DNA from: Gammaproteobacteria bacterium
Lineage (GTDB): Bacteria; Pseudomonadota; Gammaproteobacteria; SG8-11
NCBI GenBank assembly: GCA_013151345.1
Contig: JAADIM010000080.1
Span: 1 to 38,773 of the forward strand
DNA length: 38,773 nucleotides
Reading direction: 5' to 3'
The stretch's first letter is position 1; every line of letters starts with the position of its first letter. This document shows positions 16,029-25,860 of this stretch, in pieces. The position numbers and the translations under genes were made by a program. Under the pieces are notes generated by a model that searched no databases, had not been told where the DNA came from, and worked only from the letters and a program-made list of their open reading frames with translations.

Positions 16029-16552
16029 CGTATATCCTCTTCACGAATTTCTAACACTTTGTGTTGTTTAAATAAATCTTTTAGTGAATCGAGTTTGCTT
16101 TTATCCAATTCAACGATGACACCAATCTGATCAAGACTTACTTTTTCACTGTAGAGATTATGACGTTTTCTAAACAGCCTTGATAAAAACAAAAATGCAA
16201 AGAAGGTTGCCCACACGCCAAAGAAAATTATCATTTCATAAACCAAAACAAAATTTGATGGCAAAGGAATAACGGGTTTGCCACCTTGCGGCTGTACCAA
16301 AAACGTCGCTTGCGCACTGGCGAGAAACAAAAAGCCAAAGACCAAACCAAACATTGCGCCAGCCAATGTGAACTTTGGAAGATGGCAGGGACGATCACCC
16401 AGTACTTCTTCAATTTCTGGATGCTCAATGGGTGAATTCAATGTCACATCATCAATAGTTACACCCGGCACCTTTGAAGCACGAATATCATGTAAAGCAG
16501 AAAAAGCTTCTTCAAAATTATTAAACAAACCGAGAATTCGATAATTTTTCAT
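16025..16552 (-). CDS. actD: alternative complex III subunit ActD (DUF3341)
   Basis: 175 residues. A soluble N-terminal ferredoxin-like part opens YRILGLFNNFEEAFSALHDI and has HLPKFTLAGAMFGLVFGFLF as the first of two membrane helices; the second is near residue 110 (FVLVYEMIIFFGVWATFFAF). This is the DUF3341 layout. The subunit carries no cofactor and packs against ActC and ActF. Spacing to actC is 2 bp and actE overlaps its end, so translation is coupled. Confidence 0.9.
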   Translation of the reverse strand: MKNYRILGLFNNFEEAFSALHDIRASKVPGVTIDDVTLNSPIEHPEIEEVLGDRPCHLPKFTLAGAMFGLVFGFLFLASAQATFLVQPQGGKPVIPLPSNFVLVYEMIIFFGVWATFFAFLFLSRLFRKRHNLYSEKVSLDQIGVIVELDKSKLDSLKDLFKQHKVLEIREEDIR

Positions 16553-16554
16553 TA

Positions 16555-17946
16555 TTAAGATGCTCCTTCCAGATTTGGCTTATTTGTTGCCGCACTGGCA
16601 CCCTCTAATTCAGCTTCACGTTTACGATGATAAACCATCTCTTTAACTTCATACATGGAAATGGAAGGAAAGACTTTTACAAATATCAAAAACAAGATAC
16701 CAAACCAACCAAAGCTACCAAATACAATTGCCCACTGTACAATACTTGGCCACATCACATCCCATTGATGTGACTGATGCGACATCGACAATGTCGGTGC
16801 AACAATCATCCAGCGTTCAAAATACATGGAAAGATTTAAAAATAACGAAACAACAAACATGGTCGGCATATGTCGCCTGAATTTCTGCACCGCAAGTGCA
16901 AACGGTACCACCATGCCACAGAAAATCATGGTCCAGAATACCCAGGCATAAGGCCCTGTCGCTTTGGCGATTAACAGTTCCTTGTCATACATATTATGGC
17001 CATACCAAGTAGCACCAAATTCAATCAAGTTCAGGTAAGTCCACACCATGGCAATTGCGAATGTAAGCTTGGCGGTTTTTTCCATAATAGCGGTTGTCAT
17101 ATATTCTTCGAATCGGAAGAAATAACGTAACAACACGAACAGCGTAATAATTGCCGCACAACCGGAATACAACGCACCTGCAACAAAATACGGCGGGAAT
17201 GAGGTGATATGCCAACCGGGCATAATCGACACAGCAAAATCAGACGATACGATAGAGTGTACAGAAACGGCCAACGGAATTAAGAAACAGGCCATTAACA
17301 AATAGGTTTTACGGAAAGTACGCCATTGACGGTCATTACCCGTCCAGCCCAGGGAAATCGCCGTATATAATTTTTTACGCCAGCCGGTCGTGTTATCTCG
17401 ACAGATAGCCAAATCGGGAATCATGCCTATAAAGAGGAAAAGCATTGATGCAGAAAGATAGGTGCTGATTGCAAAAGCGTCCCACGCCAGGGGTGATCTG
17501 AAGTTTGGCCAATGCCCACGATCACTCACATAAGGAAGTACCCAATACAGGTTCCAGACACGGCCCAAGTGAATCATTGGAAAAAAACCTGCCGTTAGTA
17601 GCGAAAACGTAGTCATCGCTTCAGCAAAACGGTAAATAGGTTTACGCCAGTCGGCATGAATAATATGCAAAATAGCTGAAAGTAATGTGCCTGAGTGGCT
17701 CATGCCGATCCAGAATACAAATGTAGCAATATACATATCCCACATATGTGGGTTATTCAAATTGGTTGGACCCAAACCTACTTGATACTGGTATACCTCG
17801 GCAACAACGGCACAACTGAACATGGCAAAACAGATAAAGAGTGCGACCCAATATGCCTTACGTGGATTCTCTAAACTGCGCAAAACATCAGTATTGATCT
17901 GTGCCCACTTTATTTGTTCGTTAATATCTTTTTCGCTTACTATCAT
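16555..17946 (-). CDS. actC: alternative complex III subunit ActC (NrfD-like quinol-binding subunit)
   Basis: 463 residues with about ten membrane helices of the NrfD/PsrC family. Blocks typical of ActC are WIGMSHSGTLLSAILHI, RPIYRFAEAMTTFSLL (here KPIYRFAEAMTTF), DFAVSIMPGWHITSFPPYFV and the late YFERWMIV. ActC is the larger of the two proton- and quinol-related membrane subunits; in solved structures menaquinol is oxidised near its periplasmic face next to ActB. It sits between actB2 and actD with short gaps. Confidence 0.93.
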   Translation of the reverse strand: MIVSEKDINEQIKWAQINTDVLRSLENPRKAYWVALFICFAMFSCAVVAEVYQYQVGLGPTNLNNPHMWDMYIATFVFWIGMSHSGTLLSAILHIIHADWRKPIYRFAEAMTTFSLLTAGFFPMIHLGRVWNLYWVLPYVSDRGHWPNFRSPLAWDAFAISTYLSASMLFLFIGMIPDLAICRDNTTGWRKKLYTAISLGWTGNDRQWRTFRKTYLLMACFLIPLAVSVHSIVSSDFAVSIMPGWHITSFPPYFVAGALYSGCAAIITLFVLLRYFFRFEEYMTTAIMEKTAKLTFAIAMVWTYLNLIEFGATWYGHNMYDKELLIAKATGPYAWVFWTMIFCGMVVPFALAVQKFRRHMPTMFVVSLFLNLSMYFERWMIVAPTLSMSHQSHQWDVMWPSIVQWAIVFGSFGWFGILFLIFVKVFPSISMYEVKEMVYHRKREAELEGASAATNKPNLEGAS

Positions 17947-17994
17947 ATTACTGACTCTTCCGTTCTAAGATTTTAGGTTGTGGGATGAGAATAG

Positions 17995-18831
17995 TTATAT
18001 CTCTGTGTCTCGAACCCGTTCCATATACATAACAGATGGATCAACATTAAGTTCTTCAAAAATACGATAACCGCGCAATTCTGAATTACTTTTATTTTGT
18101 TTGGTTACTACTCGTTCTACTTGTTGTTTTTTCCAAAGCTTGGCGACCTGACTATCCTTATCCATGGTATCACCAAATACAATTGCCGATGTTGGACAAA
18201 CTTGGGCACATGCGGTGGTGAATTCACCATCTATCACTCTGCGATCCGCCATTTTGGCCTTGTCTTTTGCGACGCGGATACGTTGAACACAAAAAGTGCA
18301 TTTTTCCATAACCCCCTTGTCACGTACTGTTATATCAGGGTTTAACTGTAAATTTAGTGGTTCAGGCCAGGATGATTCGTAATAAGAGTAAAAGTTGAAG
18401 TAACGCACACGAAAAGGACAGTTATTGGAACAATAACGTGAACCAATACAACGGTTATAAACTTGTGCATTTAGACCATCAGGAGTGTGATAGGTAGCCG
18501 CAACAGGACAAACCGGTTCACAGGTGGCTGCTCCACATTGCTGACACATCATTGGCAAAAAGCTGGCACCACTGTCAGGGAATTCTTTCTCAGACTCATC
18601 AAAATAACGCTCGATGCGCATCCAGTGCATCGCCTGACCTTTATCAAATTTAGCCTTGCCTACAACGGCCAAATTATTTTCACTGTAGCACGCAACTGAA
18701 CATGCGTTACAACCTATGCACTTATCAAGGTTAATTGCCATGGTCCAGCGATGCTCGTAGTCATGATGACCACCTTCTTCAGCGCCACGACGATAATGGG
18801 ACCAATTATTAAGAATATTACTTAGTGACAT
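17995..18831 (-). CDS. actB2: alternative complex III iron-sulfur subunit (ActB C-terminal domain as a separate protein)
   Basis: 278 residues with four cysteine sets for iron-sulfur clusters: CIGCNACSVACYSENN, CQQCGAATCEPVCP, CIGSRYCSNNCPF and CTFCVQRI with CAQVCP. One set has a Ser-Arg-Tyr spacing (CIGSRYC), as where ACIII carries its 3Fe-4S cluster. The chain should carry electrons from quinol at ActC to the hemes of ActA. In Rhodothermus and Flavobacterium this domain is the C-terminal half of a single ActB; here it is a separate gene starting 3 bp after the first half. Confidence 0.9.
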   Translation of the reverse strand: MSLSNILNNWSHYRRGAEEGGHHDYEHRWTMAINLDKCIGCNACSVACYSENNLAVVGKAKFDKGQAMHWMRIERYFDESEKEFPDSGASFLPMMCQQCGAATCEPVCPVAATYHTPDGLNAQVYNRCIGSRYCSNNCPFRVRYFNFYSYYESSWPEPLNLQLNPDITVRDKGVMEKCTFCVQRIRVAKDKAKMADRRVIDGEFTTACAQVCPTSAIVFGDTMDKDSQVAKLWKKQQVERVVTKQNKSNSELRGYRIFEELNVDPSVMYMERVRDTEI

Positions 18832-18834
18832 TAT

Positions 18835-21072
18835 TTATGCTCCTTCTGTGCGCTTGAGCACTTCTACGGGAATCGTTCGAACAAACTTACGACCGACCTG
18901 TGTATCATTGCCCCCCAATCTGACAAACACATCTTCTTTACCTAAGGCCGTGACTTTCACCCGGGTAGCATACATAGCCAGCTCACCCGTTTTGCTATCT
19001 GTTCTCGCTGTAAGAATCTTCAACGGATTAACGCCAAGACCTTTTGCATAACGCCCAAACTCTTCATGGCCCTGCCCCAATGGGATAGCAATGGTATCCG
19101 GATGAACACCTTTAATTATATAAGCCTTCAGCTTTATCGATCCGTTTTCAGACGCAACTTCAATTAGATCGCCATGACTAACACCAATTTTCTTCGCGGT
19201 GTTTGGGTGCATCTCTGCCCATGAATCCCAAACCACTTTTGAAATTTGGTCCGGTGATTCTTGTAACCATGGCAGATTAGCGTGGCGACCATCATATAGG
19301 CCCAATCTTGCGACGGGTGCTAGCTGATAGGGGTAAGCGGAATCAGTCTTCTCTTCCGGTAATTTAATAGTCACATTTTCTGTTGATATGGTCGATGCAA
19401 ACGTATTTTTTTGATCCGCAACATCAATCAACCCCGTCTTTAATGTCTTGTTCCAGAATTGTAGATCTCCGGCTTCAGGTTCTTTAATTGAAGATGAGCC
19501 TCGCAGGGTTTTGATCGCATCCTGCAAATATGCATAATAATCTTTATATGAACCGTACTCGTCAGGTTTTTTGTCTTTTAATAAATCGAGCAATATATCA
19601 CCCAAACCTTTGGTATCACTGTATAAGTTATTCATCAAGGGCTGTTGCACGGCGACTATATTTCGATCTTCTTGATATGCAGGGACATGCGTTCCCCAGT
19701 CTTCTGCATAGGAAGAAAGAGGTAGAACCAGATCGGCCTGCATTGTGGTTTCATCAGGAAACGTCGACACGGCCACCTTAAAACCAACATTGCCTAGCGC
19801 GTCTTTCAGGCCCAGAGAGTCAGGCGCCGTAAATACAGGATTGCTGCCGCTAAAGAAAACCACATCAAACTTTTTAGATTTAGCCGCATTAGTAAATTCA
19901 ATTAAATCACGTGTGTTACCTGGTTTTGCTTGTAACTGCGGAAAAGGAGTGGCATTGGAAGGTTGAATCGTTTTACCGACATTGCCGAGAACAATATTTA
20001 ACAGCATTATCGCTGCAACAGCGTCATAGCCATGTTCATGCCCTTCAACTGACGCACCGGCCAATACTAGGCTCGGAGAGCGTTTAATTAACGCATCACC
20101 AATTCGTTTAATATAGTCCTGAGATGTACCAGCAATTTGAGCAACTTTCTCCAGACTATATGAAGATATTAAATTTTGTTGCTCGCTCGATATATTATTT
20201 CCCGCATTCGGTGAATTCTTTATTACATAATTCACCAAACCTAACGCAATCGCCCCTTCGGAGCCGGATTTAGCAGGCACCCACAGATCGGCGTTACCAC
20301 CAGTTAACGTCATTTTACTTTCTACTTGAATGAGCGTACCGCGACCCGCACCTGCTTCTGCTGATCTAAACTCCCCCCATTTGCCGGCAAAATGAACAGG
20401 TGATACCCAAGTGCCCAGAAAATCAGCGCCGAAAGATAAAATGAGCGCCGCTTTGTCCATATGCAATTCTGGCATGGAGTCGCCCAGCATGTCTTTATTC
20501 ACTGCCTGCCAAACCGCAGCGTTAACTACATCATGTGTAAAATGGCTTTCAGTTGATGCATCGACAGCATCCAGGTAGTTAGTAATTAATGCTGATTGAT
20601 GCCCACTGATCGTACCGGTAAACCAGCCAATTTTTTTGCCTGCATTGCTTAGTTTTTGTTTTAGCGCGCTATTGGCCTGCTCCCAAGAGACAGCTATTAA
20701 TTTGCCGCCTTCACGCATCATCGGCTGGGTAATTCTATCCGGATTATAGTGGCTTTGTACGCCAGCCTGGCCCATTTGGCATGTTTTGCCTTTATTAATG
20801 GGTGAATCAGGATTTCCTTCGACCTTTAGAAAACGTCCTTCGCGTACCCGTCCATGTATGCCGCAACCTGCATCACATTGTAAACAAGTCGATGCAAACC
20901 AGACACCCACACCTGGAATGACGTACTCTTCCGGCATAAAATAGGAAACAACATCTTCCTTACCTTCTTCCAATGTGACGGTTGACGGCAAGTCGCAACC
21001 CGCAAGCGTGCCACCGACACCACTGACGCCCATCATTTTAAGAAAGTCTCTACGTTTTACTGGTCCATTCAT
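18835..21072 (-). CDS. actB1: alternative complex III molybdopterin-oxidoreductase-like subunit (ActB N-terminal domain)
   Basis: 745 residues. A twin-arginine signal (KRRDFLKMMGVSGVGG) ends in LAGC, which may double as a lipobox. The mature chain belongs to the molybdopterin oxidoreductase superfamily. Near its start CLQCDAGCGIHG with a later GKTC has the Cys layout of the 4Fe-4S site in catalytic relatives, although structures of other ACIII show no molybdopterin or cluster in this domain. Late blocks such as WAEMHPNTAKKIGVSHGDLI form the C-terminal beta-barrel. In the complex it has a structural role in the periplasm. Separation from the FeS half is the main oddity. Confidence 0.9.
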   Translation of the reverse strand: MNGPVKRRDFLKMMGVSGVGGTLAGCDLPSTVTLEEGKEDVVSYFMPEEYVIPGVGVWFASTCLQCDAGCGIHGRVREGRFLKVEGNPDSPINKGKTCQMGQAGVQSHYNPDRITQPMMREGGKLIAVSWEQANSALKQKLSNAGKKIGWFTGTISGHQSALITNYLDAVDASTESHFTHDVVNAAVWQAVNKDMLGDSMPELHMDKAALILSFGADFLGTWVSPVHFAGKWGEFRSAEAGAGRGTLIQVESKMTLTGGNADLWVPAKSGSEGAIALGLVNYVIKNSPNAGNNISSEQQNLISSYSLEKVAQIAGTSQDYIKRIGDALIKRSPSLVLAGASVEGHEHGYDAVAAIMLLNIVLGNVGKTIQPSNATPFPQLQAKPGNTRDLIEFTNAAKSKKFDVVFFSGSNPVFTAPDSLGLKDALGNVGFKVAVSTFPDETTMQADLVLPLSSYAEDWGTHVPAYQEDRNIVAVQQPLMNNLYSDTKGLGDILLDLLKDKKPDEYGSYKDYYAYLQDAIKTLRGSSSIKEPEAGDLQFWNKTLKTGLIDVADQKNTFASTISTENVTIKLPEEKTDSAYPYQLAPVARLGLYDGRHANLPWLQESPDQISKVVWDSWAEMHPNTAKKIGVSHGDLIEVASENGSIKLKAYIIKGVHPDTIAIPLGQGHEEFGRYAKGLGVNPLKILTARTDSKTGELAMYATRVKVTALGKEDVFVRLGGNDTQVGRKFVRTIPVEVLKRTEGA

Positions 21073-21158
21073 AGTTTGAATCTCTTCGTTGTTTACGCGT
21101 TAATCGCTTACTCGTTAGTCACTGGATATTATGCTGGGCAATAGAATAGACTGCCGAA

Positions 21159-21731
21159 TTACTTATGGCACTTCCAACAGTCACCAGGGCCACCATTAGC
21201 TTCGTGGCAGCTGACACACCAGCCCATATTTAGCGGCTTAACCTTGTGGGCCACGGTCATGTTTTTAACCTGGCCATGACAAAATGCACACACTTCTTTG
21301 ACATCTTCAACGGGGAAATCCTGATCAAACACGAACCGTTTTATGTGACGTTCATGCGTGAAGTGAACAAAATCGGGTAAGTCATGTACCTTTTTCCACT
21401 TGGGAGATTCACCTTTTGTCCAGTACTCGGTTAATTTTTGAATTCGAGGCTTATCAGTCGCTATTATTTTGTGACAACCCATACATTTGCTTGTCGGTGG
21501 AATGCCAGCCACCTTGCTGCGGCGCGCATAGGTATGACAATACATACAATTTATTTTATTTACTTCCACGTGAATGTCGTGCGGAAATTCAATGGGCTGT
21601 GGCACATCGACACCGTCGTGACTACCGCCCGGTGGTATCGCATCGACCGCTAAAGCGGGACTTTGGCCTGGTCCAGCAATGTAAATCACTGCAACTAATG
21701 TTGAAGCTAAAAGGTACTTCAGTGCCTTCAT
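21159..21731 (-). CDS. actA: alternative complex III subunit ActA (pentaheme cytochrome c)
   Basis: 190 residues. An N-terminal hydrophobic signal (about 5-20) could serve as a membrane anchor. Five CxxCH sites at about residues 62, 83, 148, 172 and 185 (CMYCH, CMGCH, CAFCH, CVSCH, CWKCH) give the five hemes typical of ActA. Additional His residues (HDIHVE, FTHERH) can be axial ligands. It takes electrons from the iron-sulfur subunit and hands them to ActE. It is the first gene of the operon; AGGA stands upstream of the ATG. A palindrome at 21794-21830 lies just upstream and could influence expression. Confidence 0.93.
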   Translation of the reverse strand: MKALKYLLASTLVAVIYIAGPGQSPALAVDAIPPGGSHDGVDVPQPIEFPHDIHVEVNKINCMYCHTYARRSKVAGIPPTSKCMGCHKIIATDKPRIQKLTEYWTKGESPKWKKVHDLPDFVHFTHERHIKRFVFDQDFPVEDVKEVCAFCHGQVKNMTVAHKVKPLNMGWCVSCHEANGGPGDCWKCHK

Positions 21732-22722
21732 ATTAATTTATCCTGGTTCTTTACTTTAAAATAAATACTGTCATCGGGTGATACCTGAGTTAGTTGTAAG
21801 AAAAAAGTAACTAAGCGCTGGTTCTTACAAAAAACGCAAACAATAAAAATACGCCCACCTGTAACAGTGCTTTTATAATTTCTTTAACTTCTATCTAACT
21901 TATTTCAAATTTATGTCTGTCTAAATACATACGCCTTAATACTCACGTCATAATACTTAGTTAGGATTCGGATGCGCCATCAATAATAGTGACAAATGCG
22001 TAAGCACTCACTATAGGCTATAGGCACATAGTTACTGCGAGGAACGGTACGGCAGGGCTCTATTCAACGCCTCTGCACGTTTACCTATGAAAAAAGAGGG
22101 GCACCTGCCATTTCCGGCCAAGCTCCCTACAAATAACACACTCCCCTTACTTAAACTAATCCTTCAATTCTATTTTTTAATTTTTATTACCTTATCGTTG
22201 TAACTTAATGTATTCAAATACAGTTTTTATTTAAATACATTCTTTTGAACTACTATTTCTAACTAATAGTTTTCAAGTACAGCTTTCAAATACGGTCGTT
22301 TAAATATCAGTATATTCCGATATTATATTCTTCTTACAAAATTAGTCTGTTAGCAACGCGTCAGCGATCCTAGAACAATCGAATGCAAGGTGTCAACACT
22401 CTAGTTAACGAAAATCAACTTGAATATCAAAAAGCATATAAGGAGAGTATGAGGATGATGAAAATATAAACTAAGAACAAAACTGTGCAACAACTGAGGA
22501 TTAAGCCATACACTAAACGATGTAACTATGGATTAAACCATACATTCAAAAACAAAATGAAAAACCTAGAAATGGATTGTTAGACAACAAAACGATAAAG
22601 CCCGGAGTCCATCTTTTAGCGGCACATTTTATTACACTACTATTGTTTTTGTTGCAAGGAAAAAGTAAGCATCATCGCTAACTCACCATCGCCAGACAAG
22701 CGATTTTTCGCATATTGCGTTT
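21732..22722. other. 991-bp AT-rich gap upstream of actA
   Basis: No gene seen on either strand. It contains the perfect 9-bp inverted repeat at 21794-21830 and degenerate direct repeats: TTCAAATAC-type words several times within 22210-22310, and two copies of GGATTAA(G/A)CCATACA starting at 22498 and 22530. The actA promoter should lie here, but I could not single out one -35/-10 pair. Confidence 0.5.
21794..21830. promoter_or_regulatory. perfect inverted repeat upstream of actA
   Basis: TTGTAAGAA and TTCTTACAA are perfect 9-bp arms separated by 19 bp, ending 63 bp before the actA start. The position fits an operator or a hairpin in the actA leader. It could also be a terminator for weak transcription from the right. 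Confidence 0.35.
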
Positions 22723-25700
22723 TTACCCTTCTTTTGAGTCACTCTCCTTTAGTCTTAGCGTATCAATTTTTTCTTTTAGATCAGTTATAGTCTTCGCTTG
22801 TGAATGCAATCTCTCCATTTTATGTAAAATAGACTGAGCCCATTTCAGATTTCCCTCTTCCATAGCGGCTTCTGCAAACTCCGATAATTGTTTTGTCTGC
22901 TTTTGTATTGCCTCCACCAACTGCCTTGCCGCATTATCCATTTTTGAGGCTTGCCCAAGCATCGCAAAATATTTCACCAACACCCTGAGTTGCGGTATTT
23001 CCGTCGAATCATCTGCTATAAGCTTCTCTAGTTGGGCACCTGCACTTTTCAGGTCTTGCTGTGCTAAACCGATTAACTGCCACTTTTTCTCATAATCGGT
23101 GAGTGGTTTTACATTGGCCAGAGCTTGCCAGTCTCTCTTGGCGTACATTAAATAAGCTGCCGCCAGGCGACGTTGATCTTTTTCCTTAATTTTAGAGACA
23201 ATTTGCTCAGCTTTTCTAATACGCCCCAAATCTGCCAACACTACAATTTGAGATTTACGGGTGCCGTCCAACCATTCATCATGCTGATCGTAAAACTCAA
23301 TCGCCGCCTCCAGATTGCCCGTTTGCCATAATATTTCATATTCAAGCCCCCTGCCCCATTGCTCATTGATTTTGGTAATTTGTTTGGCCAGCAGTTTCGC
23401 AATATCCAGGCTATTCCAATGCATCAAATATTGCCCCAATTTAAAGAGTCGCGGCGGCGCCTGTTCTTCTTTCAAATACGGCAACACATCGAAAGTAAAG
23501 TGACTAACGAGAAATTTATAGGGGTCTTCATCACCTGTTGGTCGCCTGATTATTCTTGACAAGCGCACTTCGGAGAGAATATTGGTATCTGTGTTTAAAG
23601 GACTCTGCCCAATGGCTTTTACCATTTCTTCACGCGATAAACCGAAATACCACAACAAGTGTTCCGGCTGATAAAGGTTATGTTTAGCAAGCAGCTTGGC
23701 TATATTTTCTCTTTGGGTTCGCTTAGACACACGATCAAAATCAAAAACCAGTTTATTTTGTGAACCAAATATTAAAAAATCGCCGGTTTTAATATCTGCA
23801 AAACTGACAGCTTCAGGAAATACCGTGACAAACGAATTGAGCAACGCGCGCAGTGTTGTAACATCCATGTTAAAAAGATTAATCCACTGTCCATAAATAC
23901 CATCAGGGTTCAAGCGCGATTTAACAACATTAAAAAACTCTTTAGTAAAAACGTTCGCGGCACCAGCGCGCCAGGGATGTGAAGGTTGTGCCACTATAAT
24001 ATCGTAAGTATCCTTTTCGACGAGCAACGTATTTCGAGCATCATTAAAATTTAATTGTACTCGAGGATCTTTTAACGCAGCTATTTCACCACCCATGATA
24101 GCGCGCCCAGCGTCCACAACTGAAGGCTCTAGTTCAACAACCCGAATTGATTGCAAATCCGTGTACGTTAATGCTTTGGTGGTAATACCACCACCAAAGC
24201 CAACAACAAACGCTTTTTTAGGATCTTCATGGAGAAAATAAGGCATTAGACCTAACAAGGATTCGACAATCAACGAGTTATATTCATCTTCCATATCAAT
24301 GAATGATTCGTTTAATCCATTGTTTTGCAATTTTACGTGCACACCGTCAAAAGTAATCATACTAACTACTCCGGCTTTGCCTTCTTTCAGATACAAAAAC
24401 TCGGGTTTCTTTCCCTCACGTAGATCCCTATCATAACCTACGGACGCAATGAGCTGCTTATAATCCAAGTGTGGGAATATCCAATTACTTGTAACCGCGA
24501 TAAACGTAAAAACGACTACGGCTACACGGATTTTCGTCGACACTATTGATCGAATAAAAAAGAACGGCAAAATCAATATGAGCGCCGCCATCGCAGTTAA
24601 TAACCAATCCGTACCCAGTTCAGGAATAATCCAAAATCCGGCTAAAATTGAGCCAAAAATGCTGGCCAAGGTATTCACCGCATACGCTTTTCCAATGCGC
24701 GATCGAACACCACTCAAGTTGCCGCAATACAATCGAAGATTAATCGGGAATAGTGCGCCAAACAAAAAAGTCGGTATGAACAGCAACAAAAATATAAAAC
24801 TATACTTTACGCTATGCACAATAAAATCTGGCGCCGGAAAATGATTAATCGCCTGATAAATATTCGGAACAAAACTCAAGCCGGCACGTGTCATTAACAG
24901 ACTTGCGCCCAGTAAAACTAAACCAACCGCCATCCAGGTTTGCGGCGACGACATCGTCTCAATGCGTGATTTAATCGCCCACGAACCCGCTGCAATCCCG
25001 GTTAAAAAAATAGTCAATATCGCTGCGAAACCATAAATTGTGGTACCAGCAAAAATTACCAAAAATTTAGTCCAACCGACTTCGGTCGCAATCGCAACAA
25101 AGCCGGTAAAAAATAAAACGACCAAAGCTTGTAAACGTAATGGCGCCTGTTCCTTGGTGTTTACGTTAGCAGACGCACTAGCTATCACAACCTTAGTATC
25201 AGACACGGGTTCGATAGCCGGAAGTGTTAAATTACGATTGATATACAACGCCACCAAGACGATGCCGATATTGATAGTGAAAGCAATAAAGATAGAACCA
25301 TCTAACCCCCAGTTAGGAATAAACACAAAACCGGACAAACACGCGCCGGCAACAGCACCCGCAGTATTTAAACTATACAACTGACTCATGCGCAAACCCA
25401 TCTGCGCCTCGCGACGAATCATGATGGACGCCATCACGGGAAAGGTCGCACCCATACAAAGCGTTGGCAAGATAAGCAGCGCCATTGTAATAACAAACTT
25501 CATGGGTAACGTGGAACCCAGTTCAGGCATCAATGCCATAACTGCATCCAGATTCAATAAGACAGGCAATAAGGCTAATCCCGATATGCCAATAATGATT
25601 TCGAGAAAAATATAAGGACGAAAATTATCAATACGGTTACGAGTTATGCGTTCAGCAAGATAACTGCCAAGCGCAAGCCCCATAAAGAACGCAGCCAGCA

Positions 25701-25860
25701 CTGTACTAATGGCAGCACTTGTTGATCCCATGCTTAAACCTAACAGACGCACCCACGTCACTTGATAAGTCAAGCTGGCAATCCCTGATAACAATAAAAA
25801 TGCCGCAGACAAATAAAATAAATTTACATCTTTTATTTGTCTGTTTTGGTTGCTACTCAC
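22723..25860 (-). CDS. large MFS / spermidine-synthase-like / helical-repeat fusion protein
   Basis: 1045 residues starting at a GTG preceded by GGGAG. About the first 460 residues are membrane-embedded, with repeated MFS-like blocks such as FMGLALGSYLAERITRNR and FLFGALFPINLRLY, suggesting 12 or more helices. Residues about 480-720 form a spermidine-synthase-type Rossmann domain (AFVVGFGGGITTKAL, VVELEPSVVDAGRA, AQPSHPWRAGAANVF). The last 230 or so residues are helical, TPR-like, with Ala/Lys/Gln-rich repeats (MYAKRDWQALANVK, AEAAMEEGNLKWAQSIL). The substrate is unknown. It points away from the first Gly/Met peptide gene, so membership in that cluster is open. Confidence 0.82.
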   Translation of the reverse strand: MSSNQNRQIKDVNLFYLSAAFLLLSGIASLTYQVTWVRLLGLSMGSTSAAISTVLAAFFMGLALGSYLAERITRNRIDNFRPYIFLEIIIGISGLALLPVLLNLDAVMALMPELGSTLPMKFVITMALLILPTLCMGATFPVMASIMIRREAQMGLRMSQLYSLNTAGAVAGACLSGFVFIPNWGLDGSIFIAFTINIGIVLVALYINRNLTLPAIEPVSDTKVVIASASANVNTKEQAPLRLQALVVLFFTGFVAIATEVGWTKFLVIFAGTTIYGFAAILTIFLTGIAAGSWAIKSRIETMSSPQTWMAVGLVLLGASLLMTRAGLSFVPNIYQAINHFPAPDFIVHSVKYSFIFLLLFIPTFLFGALFPINLRLYCGNLSGVRSRIGKAYAVNTLASIFGSILAGFWIIPELGTDWLLTAMAALILILPFFFIRSIVSTKIRVAVVVFTFIAVTSNWIFPHLDYKQLIASVGYDRDLREGKKPEFLYLKEGKAGVVSMITFDGVHVKLQNNGLNESFIDMEDEYNSLIVESLLGLMPYFLHEDPKKAFVVGFGGGITTKALTYTDLQSIRVVELEPSVVDAGRAIMGGEIAALKDPRVQLNFNDARNTLLVEKDTYDIIVAQPSHPWRAGAANVFTKEFFNVVKSRLNPDGIYGQWINLFNMDVTTLRALLNSFVTVFPEAVSFADIKTGDFLIFGSQNKLVFDFDRVSKRTQRENIAKLLAKHNLYQPEHLLWYFGLSREEMVKAIGQSPLNTDTNILSEVRLSRIIRRPTGDEDPYKFLVSHFTFDVLPYLKEEQAPPRLFKLGQYLMHWNSLDIAKLLAKQITKINEQWGRGLEYEILWQTGNLEAAIEFYDQHDEWLDGTRKSQIVVLADLGRIRKAEQIVSKIKEKDQRRLAAAYLMYAKRDWQALANVKPLTDYEKKWQLIGLAQQDLKSAGAQLEKLIADDSTEIPQLRVLVKYFAMLGQASKMDNAARQLVEAIQKQTKQLSEFAEAAMEEGNLKWAQSILHKMERLHSQAKTITDLKEKIDTLRLKESDSKEG

